Assembly (NCBI GenBank): GCA_963576565.1
Contig: OY755039.1
Location: 142,607,369 to 142,671,368 of the forward strand
Length of the DNA: 64,000 nucleotides
Source: Aspidapion aeneum
Taxonomy: Eukaryota > Arthropoda > Insecta > Coleoptera > Brentidae
Reading direction: 5' to 3'
This document shows, one piece after another, positions 11,338 to 23,854 of the stretch. How positions within the stretch are numbered: position 1 is the stretch's first letter; each line of letters starts with the position of its first letter. The position numbers were made by a program, and so were the translations under genes. A model generated the notes under the pieces. That model made no database searches, was not told where the DNA came from, and was given only the letters and a program-made list of their open reading frames with translations.

Positions 11338-11975
11338 GCGGCAGGGTAGTCCAGTGGTATGGTCGTCGGCTTTACATGCAGAAGGTACCAGGTTCGCGTC
11401 TCAAACAACGAAGTACAAAGAAAAAAAATGTCACGTAACCCTGCCGCGCACTTCCTTTTCAGCGTTCAACAGTCGACATCGAAATGATGTGCGATACACA
11501 TGCACACAAAAACATAAGTTGACCTTGTTCAATCGAGAATAGAAGCAGGTGTGGTCCAGGAGGCAACAACCGAAGAGCCAGGATTACTAACCCAGGAGCC
11601 TGCCAGAATTGGAGCCAGGACGCAGTCAGCAAAAATCTCTTAACAGTAAACTCACGACGACCGCGACTGTTGCGCTGAAAAGGAAGAAAGTCTATCGTCT
11701 ATAACCAAATTCTGTTGAGACAATAGTGATGTTAGATAGATGCAACTCTAACATGTAGCAGGACCACCTTTTGGAAGAGGTGTAAAAGCGTAGGTCCACT
11801 GTGTACACTTGCTACGCAGTATAAAGATCCCTCCCCTCGACAAAGAGGAGTCAGGCAAAATTAAGTCCTCTTAAAGAAAGAAAAACTTACATCCTAAGGG
11901 GCACGTGCATCAGTTTGGTATATCGTGTACGGACAAATCGGGGTTTGCGAAAAGGGTGCGCCGTGTGCCTAGTCG
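11338..11975 (+). mobile_element. tRNA-derived SINE (long body)
   Basis: The head carries RNA polymerase III promoter boxes: an A box TAGTCCAGTGG at 11347-11357 and a B box GGTTCGCGTCT at 11391-11401, spaced as in a tRNA gene. The flanking GCAGGG and CCCTGC segments (11341 and about 11442) could pair loosely. The acceptor stem is not intact, so this is a SINE head and not a tRNA gene. The GC-richer body runs to roughly 11975. The right boundary is approximate, and no poly(A) or target duplication was found. Confidence 0.65.
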
Positions 11976-13167
11976 CTAGACCAAAAATGGTCTCCCCACC
12001 ATTACTTCTACTAAAAGGGTAAAAAATTATCTCTTTTATTTGCCCGTATCAGTATCAGTCTCGAATTACGCATGTGCAGAATGGTTACGGGACTTCCAAT
12101 ACGCTATTTGGAACGGATAGCTGCGGCATCCGTAAGGTATCGGTCGCCATAACGCATCCAAACCAATTTCTGTGTTCTTTGGTTTTCGAAGGTCAAGTTC
12201 TGCCGTCGAAAACGAAATAGTTGTAACTGCATTTTACGCGAAACTCATATAAGCCTTTTTAAAGGAAAAATTTTGAAGTTGCGATTAAATGTAACACTGT
12301 CATTTTGAAATCTACAATAAGTGTATATGGTTTTTAAGTTTTGAGGAGACTAATTAATCGACTAGAAGTCCAAAATGCCAATAAATTAATTTTTGCAGCT
12401 ACTCCCATTTTGCTTTGGACAGCAGAGTTGATTGAGAGGTAAAGTTTACCCCTCGAAGGTTTCTGTCAGTATCAGGGACTGTAAATTCCATCTGGCCCTT
12501 TGCGTATTTAGAAAAAAGTTTGGGGGGGTCAAGTCAGTTTTCGGGGTGGAGAGGGGGCCCAAGTATTTTATGCTATTTTATGTTTGTATTCATGAAATAT
12601 GTGAAAAATATCTTTAAAAATCCAAGCAACGGTAAGGGGGGGGGCTTGCCCACCCACTGGTTTCCATCAAAATTTTAAGTTAGCCAAAAAGTGGCGAAAT
12701 CCACTTGTTCAAGGGTTTTTCAAAAGTGTATGAGAAAATACTCGAAAAAGCCTCTGTAACGTTTAAAAAACACACTCTGTATAGTTACATCGTACTGTAG
12801 AATACAAATTTTAGTTTGAACATGTTTGCCTTATGGAGCTTAATACACAAAATACATTTCTGGCGGTATTTTGATGCCCGTCGCAATTCTCTAAAATGTA
12901 AACCCTTCAAAAGATCAATTCCAGTCACAATTCAATTAAATTTCACCCCCGACGCCCACCCACCCCCTATCCCGTACGCCTACACGCGCCCAGTATTCAT
13001 TTCAATTTCCTGTGTGTGCAGTAATATTGTGTGCGTGTGCCCCACAAAAATACAAAATAATAATTAGATATAATTATTTTCTATACATACCCACCAATTT
13101 TTTTTATTGGGACCAACAATAATGCCCAACGATCTTTTTCATAGGGTGTCCCAAAATAGGAATATTT
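11976..13167. other. Intergenic, nothing recognised
   Basis: No gene. A GTTTGGGGGGGTCAAG stretch near 12522 and a G run at about 12637 resemble MITE debris, but no termini could be paired. Confidence 0.35.
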
Positions 13168-14894
13168 TTACCTTCCTAGCCCGCCTAGTAATGGCTAGAG
13201 AAGGTATTATTTTCGACGAAAAATTTTTTTTTTGAGATAACGCCGAAAATGTGTTATTTGGGTTAATTTTGACCTATCCTAGCAATATCGTCGTGATGTC
13301 GGTCTGTGTGTATATTATTTCTATCCGTAGCACGATAGCTCCTAAACCGCTAAATCGATGTTCATAAAATTTTCAGGTAAAACCCAACAAACAATTAAAG
13401 TTGTAACGACGAAACCCCAACTAGAAAGAATTTCTTAAAAGTAACCGCAACGTACTCCCGCTACGTCTCAGTATACCATACAGCGACGTTATAATTCCCT
13501 AAGTGGGGAACCAATTTCTGGTTATAACTACTTGGCCAAGTGTTTAAAGTCACTGTAGTAACAACTACACTACGACGTCGTAGCCAGGTATCTACTACGT
13601 CGTAGAGGCTATTTTTTTTCCGTAATGGCATAAAAGTTGCGATGTAGTTGCAAATAATATAATCGTTTCTTTTTGGTAGAATTGTTACACAATATGGTGG
13701 ACACAACAGTAAACAGACTCGCTTAGTTTTTTTGTTTGGTTATGGTTATAATATGAACTATGTTATCCAAAAGTGTGAGAATTTACGAGCAGAGGATCAA
13801 AATTCGAGTGCGACGCAAAGTTTTTTGTATAACATGCATTATATATATTGCAAAAAACCGGTGCGCCCGTAAAATTGAGCAGTTTTCTGGTAGCTGATGG
13901 AATTTTTGTGTTGTGATTTTGGAGGTTGTTTTCATAATCGACAGTTAACTCGAACAAATGGTGCTTAAGAAGAGCATTTTTGGTAAGCTTCAACTAATTT
14001 GTTTATAAAATAGTATGGCTCTTTAATATGAGCTCATAAAACGACAACAAAAATATTAAAGTTTCTTTCTTACATAAAAACATGGCGTCCCAAACTATAT
14101 TCCCTGATAGTCGAAAAGGTTACTTGAAAGTAGTTGCGGCTTTAAAGTTGATCCAAAAAGTTATTTTGTCTACATTGTTACATCAGATGTTACTATGATG
14201 ACACAAACTTTTGTGGTAAAAATTAAAGTTATAATGTAGTTGTCGGATACACTTGTTTGGGACTCCAATGAAGCTTAACTTTCTAGTGGTAATTAAGTAG
14301 GATATAAAAGTCAGGGCGACTACAAAATAACGACTAAAAAGAAAGTAAAACTTTAGCAACGTCCTATTGTGGTAGAGAAGACTATCAGAATCGACTATCA
14401 AGAAACAATCCTATGAAGTAGTTTAGAGGGTCGTTTTTACGAAACATCTACTATTTCCTGATACTAAATAGTAGTTAGAACTAAAAAGTAACAAATTTTG
14501 GTTGCGATCACCACATTTCTACTATAAGAAAGTAGCAAAGCCTTTAGAACATGTAGCCGCTACTATAAATGTTAGTTGGGAATAGTGTTCGACCATTGAG
14601 TTGTATAAGGCCCGGAAAAGGCCTTATCGACACTCTTACCAGCGGATTAGATTTTAATGTTAATGAGAGCTTTTTGACAATTAAAAACTTTAAAAATGCA
14701 ACTTTTTAACGGAGCATCGTATCAATATATAGTTTTCGGAATATGGTAGACTAGATTTTGGTCAACAATTTGTATTATTACCAAAAGCTTCGTAGGAGCT
14801 TTAGTTTCTGAGAAATTTACAGAAAACTGTTTTCAAGGTTGATATATTATCATGACTTCACTTAAAGTGTGCTAATAGGCTAGCTAGGAAGGTA
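13168..14894. mobile_element. TTACCTTCCTAGC repeat family, long copy
   Basis: It starts TTACCTTCCTAGCCCGC followed by ATGGCTAGAGAAGG, and ends GCTAATAGGCTAGCTAGGAAGGTA, so the termini are inverted. The segment after the start contains TCCTAAACCGCTAAATCG, a phrase shared with the other copies. Copies at 31950-32349 and 32350-32890 are only 400-540 bp, so roughly 1.1 kb of the middle here (about 13440-14580) is extra sequence or lost from the others. A fragment lies at 48545-48815. Confidence 0.75.
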
Positions 14895-15570
14895 TCAGAT
14901 CCCTCATGGATCCATTTATGTATTAAGATAAACATGGTAACGGTATGACTTACAATATTCAAGGACGCCAAAAATAAATTTAAAAGATAGTTTTTTTTGT
15001 AATTTTTGAAACTGATCCCAGTTAAGGGCCAGATTTAAATGTTCGCCATAATCTTTAAATTATGTTACACATCATCGTAAGGAAAAGTTTATCTTCTAAT
15101 TAAAGCATGTAAAACTTTTTTTCTAAAGGACTTTGTTTTTAAACAAATTGGATAAAAACCTAAAAACTCAGTAGATTTTCGATGATTTCTGTAAATCACC
15201 CACATACATGGATGCCACTGGGCCGCTAGGAATAAAACTATTCCTACTAAGTGATACATAGTTAAAATGAAAATTTTATTTTCTGCAAAAAAGTATATCA
15301 ACTTTTTTCCACAACAAGCTTGGTTTCTAAGAAAATTGGTTAAATAAATAAATTTATTTCTTTCGAATAAAATGTGCAAGAATTCAGCATATTAGGTATG
15401 CTTCAAGGAACGTATCTTTGCAACGGTATTACTTAGGTAGCAGATACCTCGTTCGAGAGGTCTTTATATGAACTTTATATTTCCTCTCTACAGATTTTCT
15501 CAAAAGCAAGTACTTTCTGAGTAAAAGGCTATTAAAGGAAAAAATCCAAGATGGCGGCTCCATTTGGACC
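14895..15570. other. Intergenic; 3' flank of the CCTTCCTAGC repeat, then unique sequence
   Basis: The first 40 bases (TCAGATCC then CATGGATCCATTTAT) also follow the copy at 32890, so the repeat may extend slightly beyond its apparent terminus. No gene is seen. Confidence 0.4.
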
Positions 15571-16187
15571 CACGGTGGATAGAATAGACCGGTGTTCGGA
15601 TCTTAGAAATATATGTCGAATTTTCACGACACTGGTGGTCCAGCTGATTTTTGTAAACAAAAGTTAGATATGATATGAACAACTAATATTTTTTGAATTT
15701 TTAAAAAACTAAGGCAGTTTTCCTACTATTTTTTAGTATGTTTTTATAAAATAATATTTTTCAGACATACCAGTCGTTATTTTTTTTAGACCGCTTCATT
15801 TCTCTTTACACAAAAATTAAAATTCAAGAAAATATTGTGTTTCAGCTTCAAAAATAATCCGCTACATCTTTGTTTACTTCCCAAGTCCTCGGTTCACCTT
15901 TGATACTAAACGATCACATTCAGTTTTACTTATAGTTTAAGTTTTGTGTAATAAAAAATAAAGCGGGCTAAAAAAAAATAACGACAATAACTCTAGAAAA
16001 TTATAAATTTATAAGGATGTACTAGAAAACAGTGGGAAAATTGCCTAAGTTTTCAAAAATTTCAAAAAATATTATTAGTTCCGTTGTTCATATCATATCT
16101 AACTTTTGTTTACAAAAATCAGCTGGACCACCAGTGACGTGAAAAATTCGATAAGATCCGAACACCGATCTATTCTATCCACCGTGA
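15571..16187. mobile_element. Foldback element, about 617 bp
   Basis: The arms 15571-15727 and 16021-16187 are inverted copies. The ends are CACGGTGGATAGAATAGA, and the arms share AACAAAAGTTAGATATGATA and CCAGCTGATTTTTGTAAA. The arms differ by scattered substitutions. The 290-bp centre has no coding potential. No target duplication was settled. Confidence 0.85.
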
Positions 16188-16194
16188 TTTGCAT

Positions 16195-16350
16195 GAGCGC
16201 ACCCCGGGGGGCCCTGGGGCCCGGGTCCCCTCCAAGCCTAAGATTTTTTTAGATATTTTCCACATATTTCATGAATAAAAAGATAAAATAGTATAAAATA
16301 CGACATGATGAGGTCTCGGGCCCCCTCCAAGACATATTCCTGGGTGTTGT
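16195..16350. mobile_element. GGCGCACCCAG-family MITE, copy 2
   Basis: It begins GAGCGCACCCCGGGGGG and contains the family core (CCAAGCCTAAG, GATATTTTCCACATATTTC, GAGGTCTCGGG). It ends near CATATTCCTGGGTG. The right terminus is damaged, so the end is approximate. Confidence 0.7.
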
Positions 16351-16852
16351 GGGATTTGGACCATGTTCCTGAGGGGAAGGGGGTCGGAGCTTTTACTATA
16401 TTTAATGGGACCCCAATTCCGCGCTTGGATGGCTGTACGTGCCTACTTGTGTCAATTTTTTTTAGCTTTGATTTATTTAAATAGCTTTTAATAACTTCAA
16501 ACTACAAAAAATTAAATTTTTCTTAATTTATTATTTGGGACAACCCGTAAACGAGAAAATAGACGCCCCAATAACATGACAAAAAGTAAATCACCGGCCT
16601 TAGGTAGCTTTGTATTATTTTGCGGTTTATAAAAAATATAGACAGATGTAAAAAGGGTTGTAAGTAGATTTTTTTAATTTGGTTTCAGCCCTAAACATAA
16701 CTATCAACTATTAACAACTCAACGCTCTTTAAAATCAGATAAATTTTAACATTTAATTAAGAAACTATAAAAGCTATAGATACTTGTAACATTTATTTCA
16801 AAAAAATTAAGACACTTTCCATTTACTGTCTGACCAATGTAACATGAGAACC
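16351..16852. other. Intergenic, nothing recognised
   Basis: AT-rich sequence between two MITE copies. No gene seen. Confidence 0.35.
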
Positions 16853-17013
16853 AGGGGCGCACCCAGAGGGGGAGGCGGGCCCGGGCTCCCCCCAAGCCTA
16901 AGTTTTTTTTAGATTTTTTCCACATTTTTCATAAATAAGAAAAAATTGCAGACAATACGACATCATTAGGCCTCGGCCATCCCCCTCAAGGCATATTTCT
17001 GGGTGCGCCACTG
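16853..17013. mobile_element. GGCGCACCCAG-family MITE, copy 3 (best preserved)
   Basis: The left end CAGGGGCGCACCCAG and right end CTGGGTGCGCCACTG form the terminal inverted repeat. TGAGAAC flanks both sides (16846-16852 and 17014-17020), a 7-bp duplication like that of copy 1. 161 bp, noncoding. Confidence 0.85.
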
Positions 17014-17125
17014 TGAGAACTATTACACAACCCTAAAAAAATGTCGGGATTAATTTTTCTTTTGGAACAAAACTATAATAATTCGCCGGCCATCCTCTAT
17101 AATAGTTCACTTGGTATGGATAGAC

Positions 17126-18288
17126 AATGAACTTGTAAATAGTTATTTACCTAACTAGTGCGGAAAGTGATACTTTTACGCACGCGACGGCAGTTGCCCG
17201 AACGACGCTTTGCGGAGTTCGGGCACGCCCTCAAGGGCGGAAAAGGCGCTTTCCGCAAGAGTTAGGTACAAAATTTTTCCTAGTTGCATAAAAAGCTTGG
17301 TTTTACATTTTAATATATTTGGTATTTTTTACATTAAAACAGCAAAAAACAAATTCTGTTTTCATTTTTAATTTAATTGAGTTTATAAATGGGTCAATAA
17401 GTCTAATTAGGCCTCATTTTTAATTTAATTGAGTTTATAAATGGGTCAATAAGTCTAATTAGGCCTAAAATTCACGGCGTGCGGAAAGTTCAACTTTCCG
17501 CACGCAAATGCACGCACGCAAGTAGGAAATAGTAGTTTACCTAACTAAAGTGTCTTTTCCGCACGCGATTGCAGATGGCCAAACGACGCGATAGCGGAGT
17601 TTGGCCATCTGCAATCGCGTGCGGAAAAGAGGCACTTTCCGCACGAGTTAGGTACACTATTTTTTCTATAAGCGTGAGGAAAAAACTAAAAATTAATCAG
17701 AAAATTATTTATATTCAAAACGTTTTAATCAAATCAATTATTATTATTCACATTCTAGCGGCTTCTAGAACTGACTGGGGTAGTTCCGAAGAATCCATTG
17801 AAAATCTGATTTTTTTGTTTGAAAAATTCAAAAGACGCTTGTATCTGCAAAATTGGCTTTGTTTTGACAGTTTGTTTGTACTTTGTTGCTATGGTGATTT
17901 AAGATGCCAAATCTAAAACCACTAGTGTTCATTGTTGTTTGACACTGACAATGACGATATTTATACCGGGGCGGTTTAAAACTTATAATTTGAACCTATT
18001 TTACTGAAAACTTTATTTTATCGAAAATATTGAAAATATAGCAGAATTTTAGTCAATTTGAATATTTTTAGGATATTTCGTGTGCTAGGAAAGATACAAA
18101 TGTATTTTGAACGGTCTAAATGTTATAGAACACCTCAAAATCGTAACAAATTTACTTTTCCGCACTAGTGGGGAAAAAATATTTTTCCGCACTAGTGCGG
18201 AAAAGTGGCACTTTCCACACTAAAATGCGTGCGGAAAAGTGGACTTTTCCGCACGCTTATAGAAAAAATCTTTTTACAAGTTCATTGA
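17126..18288. mobile_element. Element rich in GCGGAAAAG palindromes
   Basis: The inverted ends are CAATGAACTTGTAAA (17126) and its complement near 18288. Inside are at least three self-complementary blocks built from TTTCCGCAC: 17155-17277, 17535-17655 (a long palindrome around GGCCAAACGACGCGATAGCG) and 18155-18258. ACCTAACT or AGTTAGGT borders the first two. Related blocks occur at 26724-27010, 50271-50410 and 56150-56340. The 115-residue frame at 17569 only reads across the palindrome. Confidence 0.7.
17362..17465. repeat. 52-bp direct tandem duplication
   Basis: Copies 17362-17413 and 17414-17465 (TCATTTTTAATTTAATTGAG and onward to TAATTAGGCC) appear identical, so the duplication is recent. 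It lies between two palindromes of the 17126-18288 element. Confidence 0.95.
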
Positions 18289-18631
18289 GATTTTACGAAA
18301 GGGAACCAGCCGCCCCTAACCCTGGCAGGGCGGTGGTTCCCCCCCTTAAACGTGCTTTTTGATAGTTTTTTGCTAATAACTCGAAAACAGTCAACTTTTC
18401 CAAAAATAATTTTTTAAGCGGATACAATTAGTATTTCAAAACTTGACAAACCTCTAGTAACACGTTACCAAAACAATATTTTATGGCGCAAAATTTTTTT
18501 GTTAACTTCTACTAAATACTTGGCGATTTTAAGTGATGTCATAACTAAAGTTAACCATATTCTTTATAAAAAAATTTCAAAAGCTTAGGTAAGCCTCTAA
18601 AAAAAAGGTTTTGTTCCAAAAAAAAAGGTAG

Positions 18632-19394
18632 AAGAAAGGTGCCTATTTACAGATACTTTTTTCTTTTGGCCTATAAAAAAAAATTCAGCTATATATCAGA
18701 AGTACGTGTTGGCAAACAATTACGTAACCTATTTTTTTCAATACTCTGAAATGCCAAATGTCAAACTTAATTCTTTTCTGAGACAGATAAAACTATATTT
18801 TGGAATACAAAAATCACCATTTTAAAAATGGTGTCCTAATATCGGATAGGAGGTTGTCCCAATATCGCAAATGTGCGACCCATAGTAAAGTTAGAGCTTT
18901 TTTATTATACTTTTTAATCAGTTAAAACCATACACTAGCATATTATTTTTGCAATACAAAAATAATTTGTCAACGCTTAAAACAAAAAACAAAATTGGGA
19001 AACCCATAGTGTCCGATATTAGGGCATACATTATATGTGAGGTCATCAACCTTTTCGAAAAGACAAAACTCCACTAAACCTAATAAATTATACATCAAAT
19101 AAAACCTTACAATATGCTTAATCAAATGATGTGTATCAAATTAATAATTTGTCTGACCTTCTAAGAATAGATTGCCTATAATCAGCAGCAGTAAAATTTT
19201 CGTGCACTATGATTTCACGTAAACAGCTGAACAGCAAATAAAAAGTTGCCGCAGAAATCTGTAATTTATGTAGAATCTGTACAGCTTTGTGTAGCATCAA
19301 TACATGCACACGCAGGTATATCGGACCAGTAGTTTAGGAAATAATTGACTATCCGATATTAGGAACCTATGCGGTAATAGGCACCTTTCCTCTT
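18632..19394. mobile_element. TIR element, AAAGGTGCCTATT termini
   Basis: AAAGGTGCCTATTTACAGA near 18634 is inverted at about 19365-19390 (AATAGGCACCTTT). The bracketing AGAAG on each side extends the repeat. No coding capacity. The boundaries are only as good as the short terminal repeats. Confidence 0.55.
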
Positions 19395-19942
19395 CTGTAA
19401 GACAGACCGTGTTATTCCTATGTCTTTTTCGATGCTAAATCTGAATCCGGGGTCATCAGAGTCATTTTTTAATTAATTTTTGGTACACAATAATATACCT
19501 TTCGAATGATGTATCACATGATGTAATTTTTATAAAAAAACAAGTAATTTTTTTAAAAATTATTTAAGTAAGAAAAACGTTTGTTTTTTGCAAAAACTAA
19601 ATCATGTGATACCTCGTTCGAAAGCTATTTTAAGGACCTTTTAAACAAGCCATATATCACTATCCTGGTGTAACTAGTTCTCGAGATATCGAAGTTTAAG
19701 CCAAACGGGCAGTTTTGATGATGATTGATATTCAAAAATCAATTAACCAAAAACCACTTGTTAGAACATTTTTAAATTTAGGATTTTTATATCATTCCCG
19801 ATAAAGTGAATGTACCAAAAATCATTAAAATCGGAATGACTCTGTCTAACCTTTTTTTTTAGTTTTTTCATATAAATTGACCCACTGGACGTTTATGGAC
19901 ATTTTTGATTCCTGATTCGGATTGAGTCAGTTTGTCTTACAG
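19395..19942. mobile_element. TIR element, CTGTAAGACARACYG termini
   Basis: The left end CTGTAAGACAGACCG and right end complement CTGTAAGACAAACTG match with two differences. An inner inverted pair, CTTTCGAATGATGTATCACA near 19500 and TGTGATACCTCGTTCGAAAG near 19605, strengthens the fold. Noncoding MITE of unknown superfamily. Confidence 0.6.
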
Positions 19943-20239
19943 ATCTCAATTTTTTTTCTATGGCGGTATTGTGTAATTTTTATTTCAAAACAACTGAAAC
20001 TGATCCCATTAAATGTCTAACAAATGTAACATTAGAACTAATATTTAAACGGACAGTAAATGTTTGGTATCGGAAACTTTTTGAAATTCAGGCTCAATCA
20101 ACTGATTTTAAATCCTATTAGATAATGTTTTAACTATTCCTTTTTTATACATATATCACACACAAAAATCACTATTTTTGATAGGTACCTATTATCACGC
20201 TTAATCATAGACAAAATTAACAAAAATTATTAGAGATCA
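19943..20239. other. Intergenic, nothing recognised
   Basis: No gene or repeat boundary seen. Confidence 0.35.
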
Positions 20240-20247
20240 CACATAAA

Positions 20248-21421
20248 CATTGGCGTAGCTAGGGGGGGGGGCAGGGGGGGGCCTGCCCCCCCCCTGAAGT
20301 CCCTCAGGCCTAGGCCTACTAGTAAAAACATGACGCTGAAAATACATACTTTTCTATTATTATTCGGGAAATATTCAAATAAAATAGGTGCATTAAAATT
20401 TAAAATCATTCAGATAATGTTTACATTTCAGGAAAAAGCCCTTGTCTTGCGGAATTAGGCTTTTTCTCTTTAAATTATCGGTAACTTTTCTGCACTTATG
20501 CAATTTTCCGAAAATATTTTTTAAATTTAAACATAATTATGCATATTGAATATTTCATACATATTGGCGACATCTTGTAAAATATTATAGAAATGTAAGT
20601 TAAATTTCGCATTTAATAAAGACAGCGACCTTTGCCCCTCTGTTTCCGAAATCGGGTTGTAGATGTCGTAAGGTTATAAAAGACCTTTTTAAACTGTTTT
20701 TCTAAAATAAATATAATAATCTTTTTAGTTTTTTTGAGGTTAGCGTTTAGTGTCTTATGGAAATTTTCCGATTTTGGTGACAATTTCATAACCATTTTCA
20801 TATTAGGTTTTCCCACGTCGTTAAATGGAACAAATTCGTCGAGCAATACCGGGGAATTTTTAATATTAATACTTCTGCTCTAAGAGCAGAAATGACCGTT
20901 TTAAAGAATTGTATTTTTCGGTTAAATCAAACTGTTGGTCATGATTCTATCAAACAACATATAGCAGAAAACACCTATCCAAACCTCTACCAACTTTTTA
21001 AAGTTGCGAGTATTCTTCCAATTTCAAGTGCAACTTGCGAGAGGTCTTTCTCTGCCATGAGGAGAGTTTTTAATTGGCTTAGAACAACTATGACTCAAGA
21101 GAGACACTGAGGTTTGTCATTGTTATTCATAGAAAAAGATGTTGAGGTCGACTTAGACAGTGTGGTAGACGCTTTCAGTCAGCGACGTATAAAACTTTCT
21201 TTGTAGAATTGCTGAATTACATACTTCCTGTGTATACATATAAATAAGTTGGTAAATGTATTATTAAATTTGTTATATTAAAATATTAGAACATTTAATG
21301 CGCGTATTTTTTTTTATTCATTGCACACTTTACACGACTCTTTAAAAACTATATTTGCTTTTTGTTCAAGATAGACCGAGGCAACGGCCCCCCCTGAAAA
21401 GCAAGGCTAGCTACGCCAATG
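20248..21421 (+). mobile_element. Internally deleted hAT transposon with perfect 8-bp TSD
   Basis: CACATAAA flanks both sides exactly (20240-20247 and 21422-21429). The terminal inverted repeat is CATTGGCGTAGCTAG. The left end carries a G/C-rich hairpin of G and C runs. At 1174 bp it is far shorter than an autonomous hAT (about 2.5-4 kb), and only the C-terminal end of the transposase remains. It is a former autonomous element reduced to a passenger. Confidence 0.93.
20862..21206 (+). pseudogene. hAT transposase C-terminal dimerisation region, broken
   Basis: The frame reads ALRAEMTVLKNC and then FKVASILPISSATCERSFSA, the highly conserved hAT C-terminal signature around CERSFS, followed by WLRTTMTQERH. 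A TGA at 21108-21110 interrupts it. The same frame continues to LFIEKDVEVDLDSVVDAFSQ and ends at 21206, as DUF4371-type hAT proteins do. The N-terminal DNA-binding finger and RNase H-like catalytic core are missing. The Met at 20892 is internal and not a real start. It lies inside the hAT element with intact termini. Confidence 0.9.
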
Positions 21422-21999
21422 CACATAAAATACAATATTCTTGTTAGCCTTTTAAGTGGTTTGTTTTTTCATGAGTTAGGGGAAGGAGTAAAAGAAAAAT
21501 AACCACTTATTTTATGGCGACGTTTTGTGTAATGATTTATCATACCAAAATCATTTAATGTAAAAATAGCCAAGTACGCGAAAATGGCATTACGTAAAAA
21601 GAATTGAGATAAAAGTAAAGCCAAGTTCTCCAATACAAATTTCAAAATGAAAGGTTCTAACTAGTTTGGAAATGTTTTTTTTTAACTTGGCTGTAATAGC
21701 AAGTAATAGAGCTTCTTTATGTTCAATTTAGCACTGTACCTAAGAGTCATATACAGCCGTAATAGCCAAGTTTGGAAAAACATTTGAAAACTAGTATTGG
21801 AGAATTTGGCTTTATACATATCTCAATTCTTTTTACGGAATGCCATTTTGGGGTACTTGGCTTTTTTACATAATATGTTTTTGCTATGATATCACTTCTT
21901 TTTTAAAGGAATTGGATAATATTTAATTTTTAAAGTAGTAAAATATGCGGAATATGGTTCAAAACTTTCGCAATGCCTTTCTTAAAATTTTGAGGCTTT

Positions 22000-22690
22000 T
22001 TAAATATTTCCCATGGTTTTATCATAGTTCCTATCAGCATTTCAAAGCTCAGCTCTCTAGCGTTTTTGAAAGTGGACAATGTTAGTTTTACATAACTTTA
22101 CATGTATAAGGGAGGGAAGTAAATTAAAATGTACGTGTTTTTAAATTTTTTCCTATAGTTCCTATCAGTACTGTTACTTTTACATAACTTTACATTTATT
22201 ATAGGGGAGGAGAGTAAATAAAAATTTTGGGGTTTCTAAATTTTTTCCCATGGTTTTATCATAATTTCTATCAGCCTTCCAAAGCTCAGCTCTCTAGCGT
22301 TTCTGGAAGTGGGCAATGTTACTTTTATATAAATTTACATTTATAGGAGAGGGAAGTAAATTAAAATGTTAGCGTTTTTAAATTTTTTCCTATAGTTTTA
22401 TCATAAACTAATAAAAACTCGTTTCTGGTTTTATCATAGTGTCTTTCAGTCTTCAAAAGTTTAGCTCTCTAGCGTTTCTGGAAGTGGGCGGTGTTACTTT
22501 TACATAACTTATAACGGAGGGAAGTAAATTAGAATTTTGGGGTGTTTTAATTTTTTCCTATAGTTTGATCATAGTTTCTATCAGTCTGCCAAAGCTCAGC
22601 TCTCTAGCATCTCTGGAAGTGGGCAATGTTAATTTTACATAACTTTACATGTACAGGGGAGGGGAGTTAATTAGAATTTCTATCAGTCTA
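22000..22690. repeat. Degenerate tandem array, about five units of 110-150 bp
   Basis: Units share TTATCATAGTTCCTATCAG, AAAGCTCAGCTCTCTAGCGT, AAGTGGGCAATGTTACTTTT and TACATTTATAGGGGAGGG. They diverge by substitutions and partial deletions. The same array, inverted, is at 60830-61590. Confidence 0.85.
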
Positions 22691-23171
22691 TAGTTGATGT
22701 TCTATTTAAGTGGCACCGCGTCATAGCTATGGTAAACCAAATTCTGCGGCAAAATCTAAGTAAAGAAGCCTTAAAAAATTAGTGTTTCACTTTGTACATG
22801 CAGTGTGCCGCTCGGGGCTTAATGTTCGAAGGATAAAACACTACGACCTTTTAAAGGAGAGATCAAATAGGTACTTACCTGATAAATAAAGATCCGAAAC
22901 ATAAAAGAGGATCCAAAATTATATTAAAATGTGCGCAAATATTGATTTAGTTGCAAAGACGGTAATTTTTTTTGTGAAAACCTCCGTCATTATTTGTTTG
23001 ACATACAGTCAAAACAACACAACAACGAATAGAAAACGTCAAAGCCCTGCTAAATCAATAATATGTTCGTAACAACCAGATAATAGTATATATGTTCCTC
23101 TCTAATGAAATCGTTTAGAAGAAGACATCAATAAAAAGCAAGTAAAATAGTAAGCTAATGACTAATTAGTG

Positions 23172-23854
23172 CAGTGCCCGAGGGGTCATCGGCACCCTAG
23201 AATTTTGTACAGCGTCCAACAGGACTTGGGTCCTGACGTGTACTGTTGGGTCCTGTTGAGTACTGTTGGGTACTGTCGGTGTACTGTTGGGTACTGTCGT
23301 GTACTGTCGAGTACTGTTGGGTCCTGTTGAGTACTGTCGTCGTGCCTTGGGGGGGGGGGGGGTCCGACAGGGACAAAGCGCGCCCTCAAATAACATGCGA
23401 GCAAAAAACAAAAAAAAAAAGGTCATCATATTTGGGGAACCGCACCGCGCTCAGAAATCTTGCGACCAAAAAAAAAAAAAAAGGTCATCCTGTCTTTTCG
23501 CATCTACGCCACTGTTTCGGGTTAGCGGGTTGTCTCGAGTACTGTCGTGTACTGTTGGGTTCTATCGTGTACTGTTGAGTACTGTTACGTACTGTTGGGT
23601 ACTGTCGTGTACTGTCGTGTACTGTCGAGTACTGTTGGGTACTGTCGTGTACTGTCGGGTACTGTTGGGTCCTGTCGTGTACTGTCGAGTACTGTTGGGT
23701 CCTGTCGTGTACTGTTGGGTACTGTCGTGTACTGTCGGGTACTGTTGGGTCCTGTCGTGTACTGTCGAGTACTGTTGGGTACTGTCGTGGTACTGTCGGG
23801 TCCTGTTGTGAAATTTGTACAGTACTGTTGAAAGCTGATGACCCCTCGGCAGTG
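23172..23854. mobile_element. Nested MITE filled with a 10-bp minisatellite
   Basis: Inverted ends CAGTGCCCGAGGGGTCATC and CACTGCCGAGGGGTCATC bound two blocks of a 10-bp repeat, consensus GTACTGTCGT with GTCCTGTTGG variants (about 23236-23345 and 23535-23815). Between them are a G run and two poly(A) phrases of the type GACC-A(n)-GGTC. Long frames on both strands (110-181 residues) are translations of the 10-mer and are not genes. The end sequence and 10-mer recur at 53003-53160. Confidence 0.8.
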
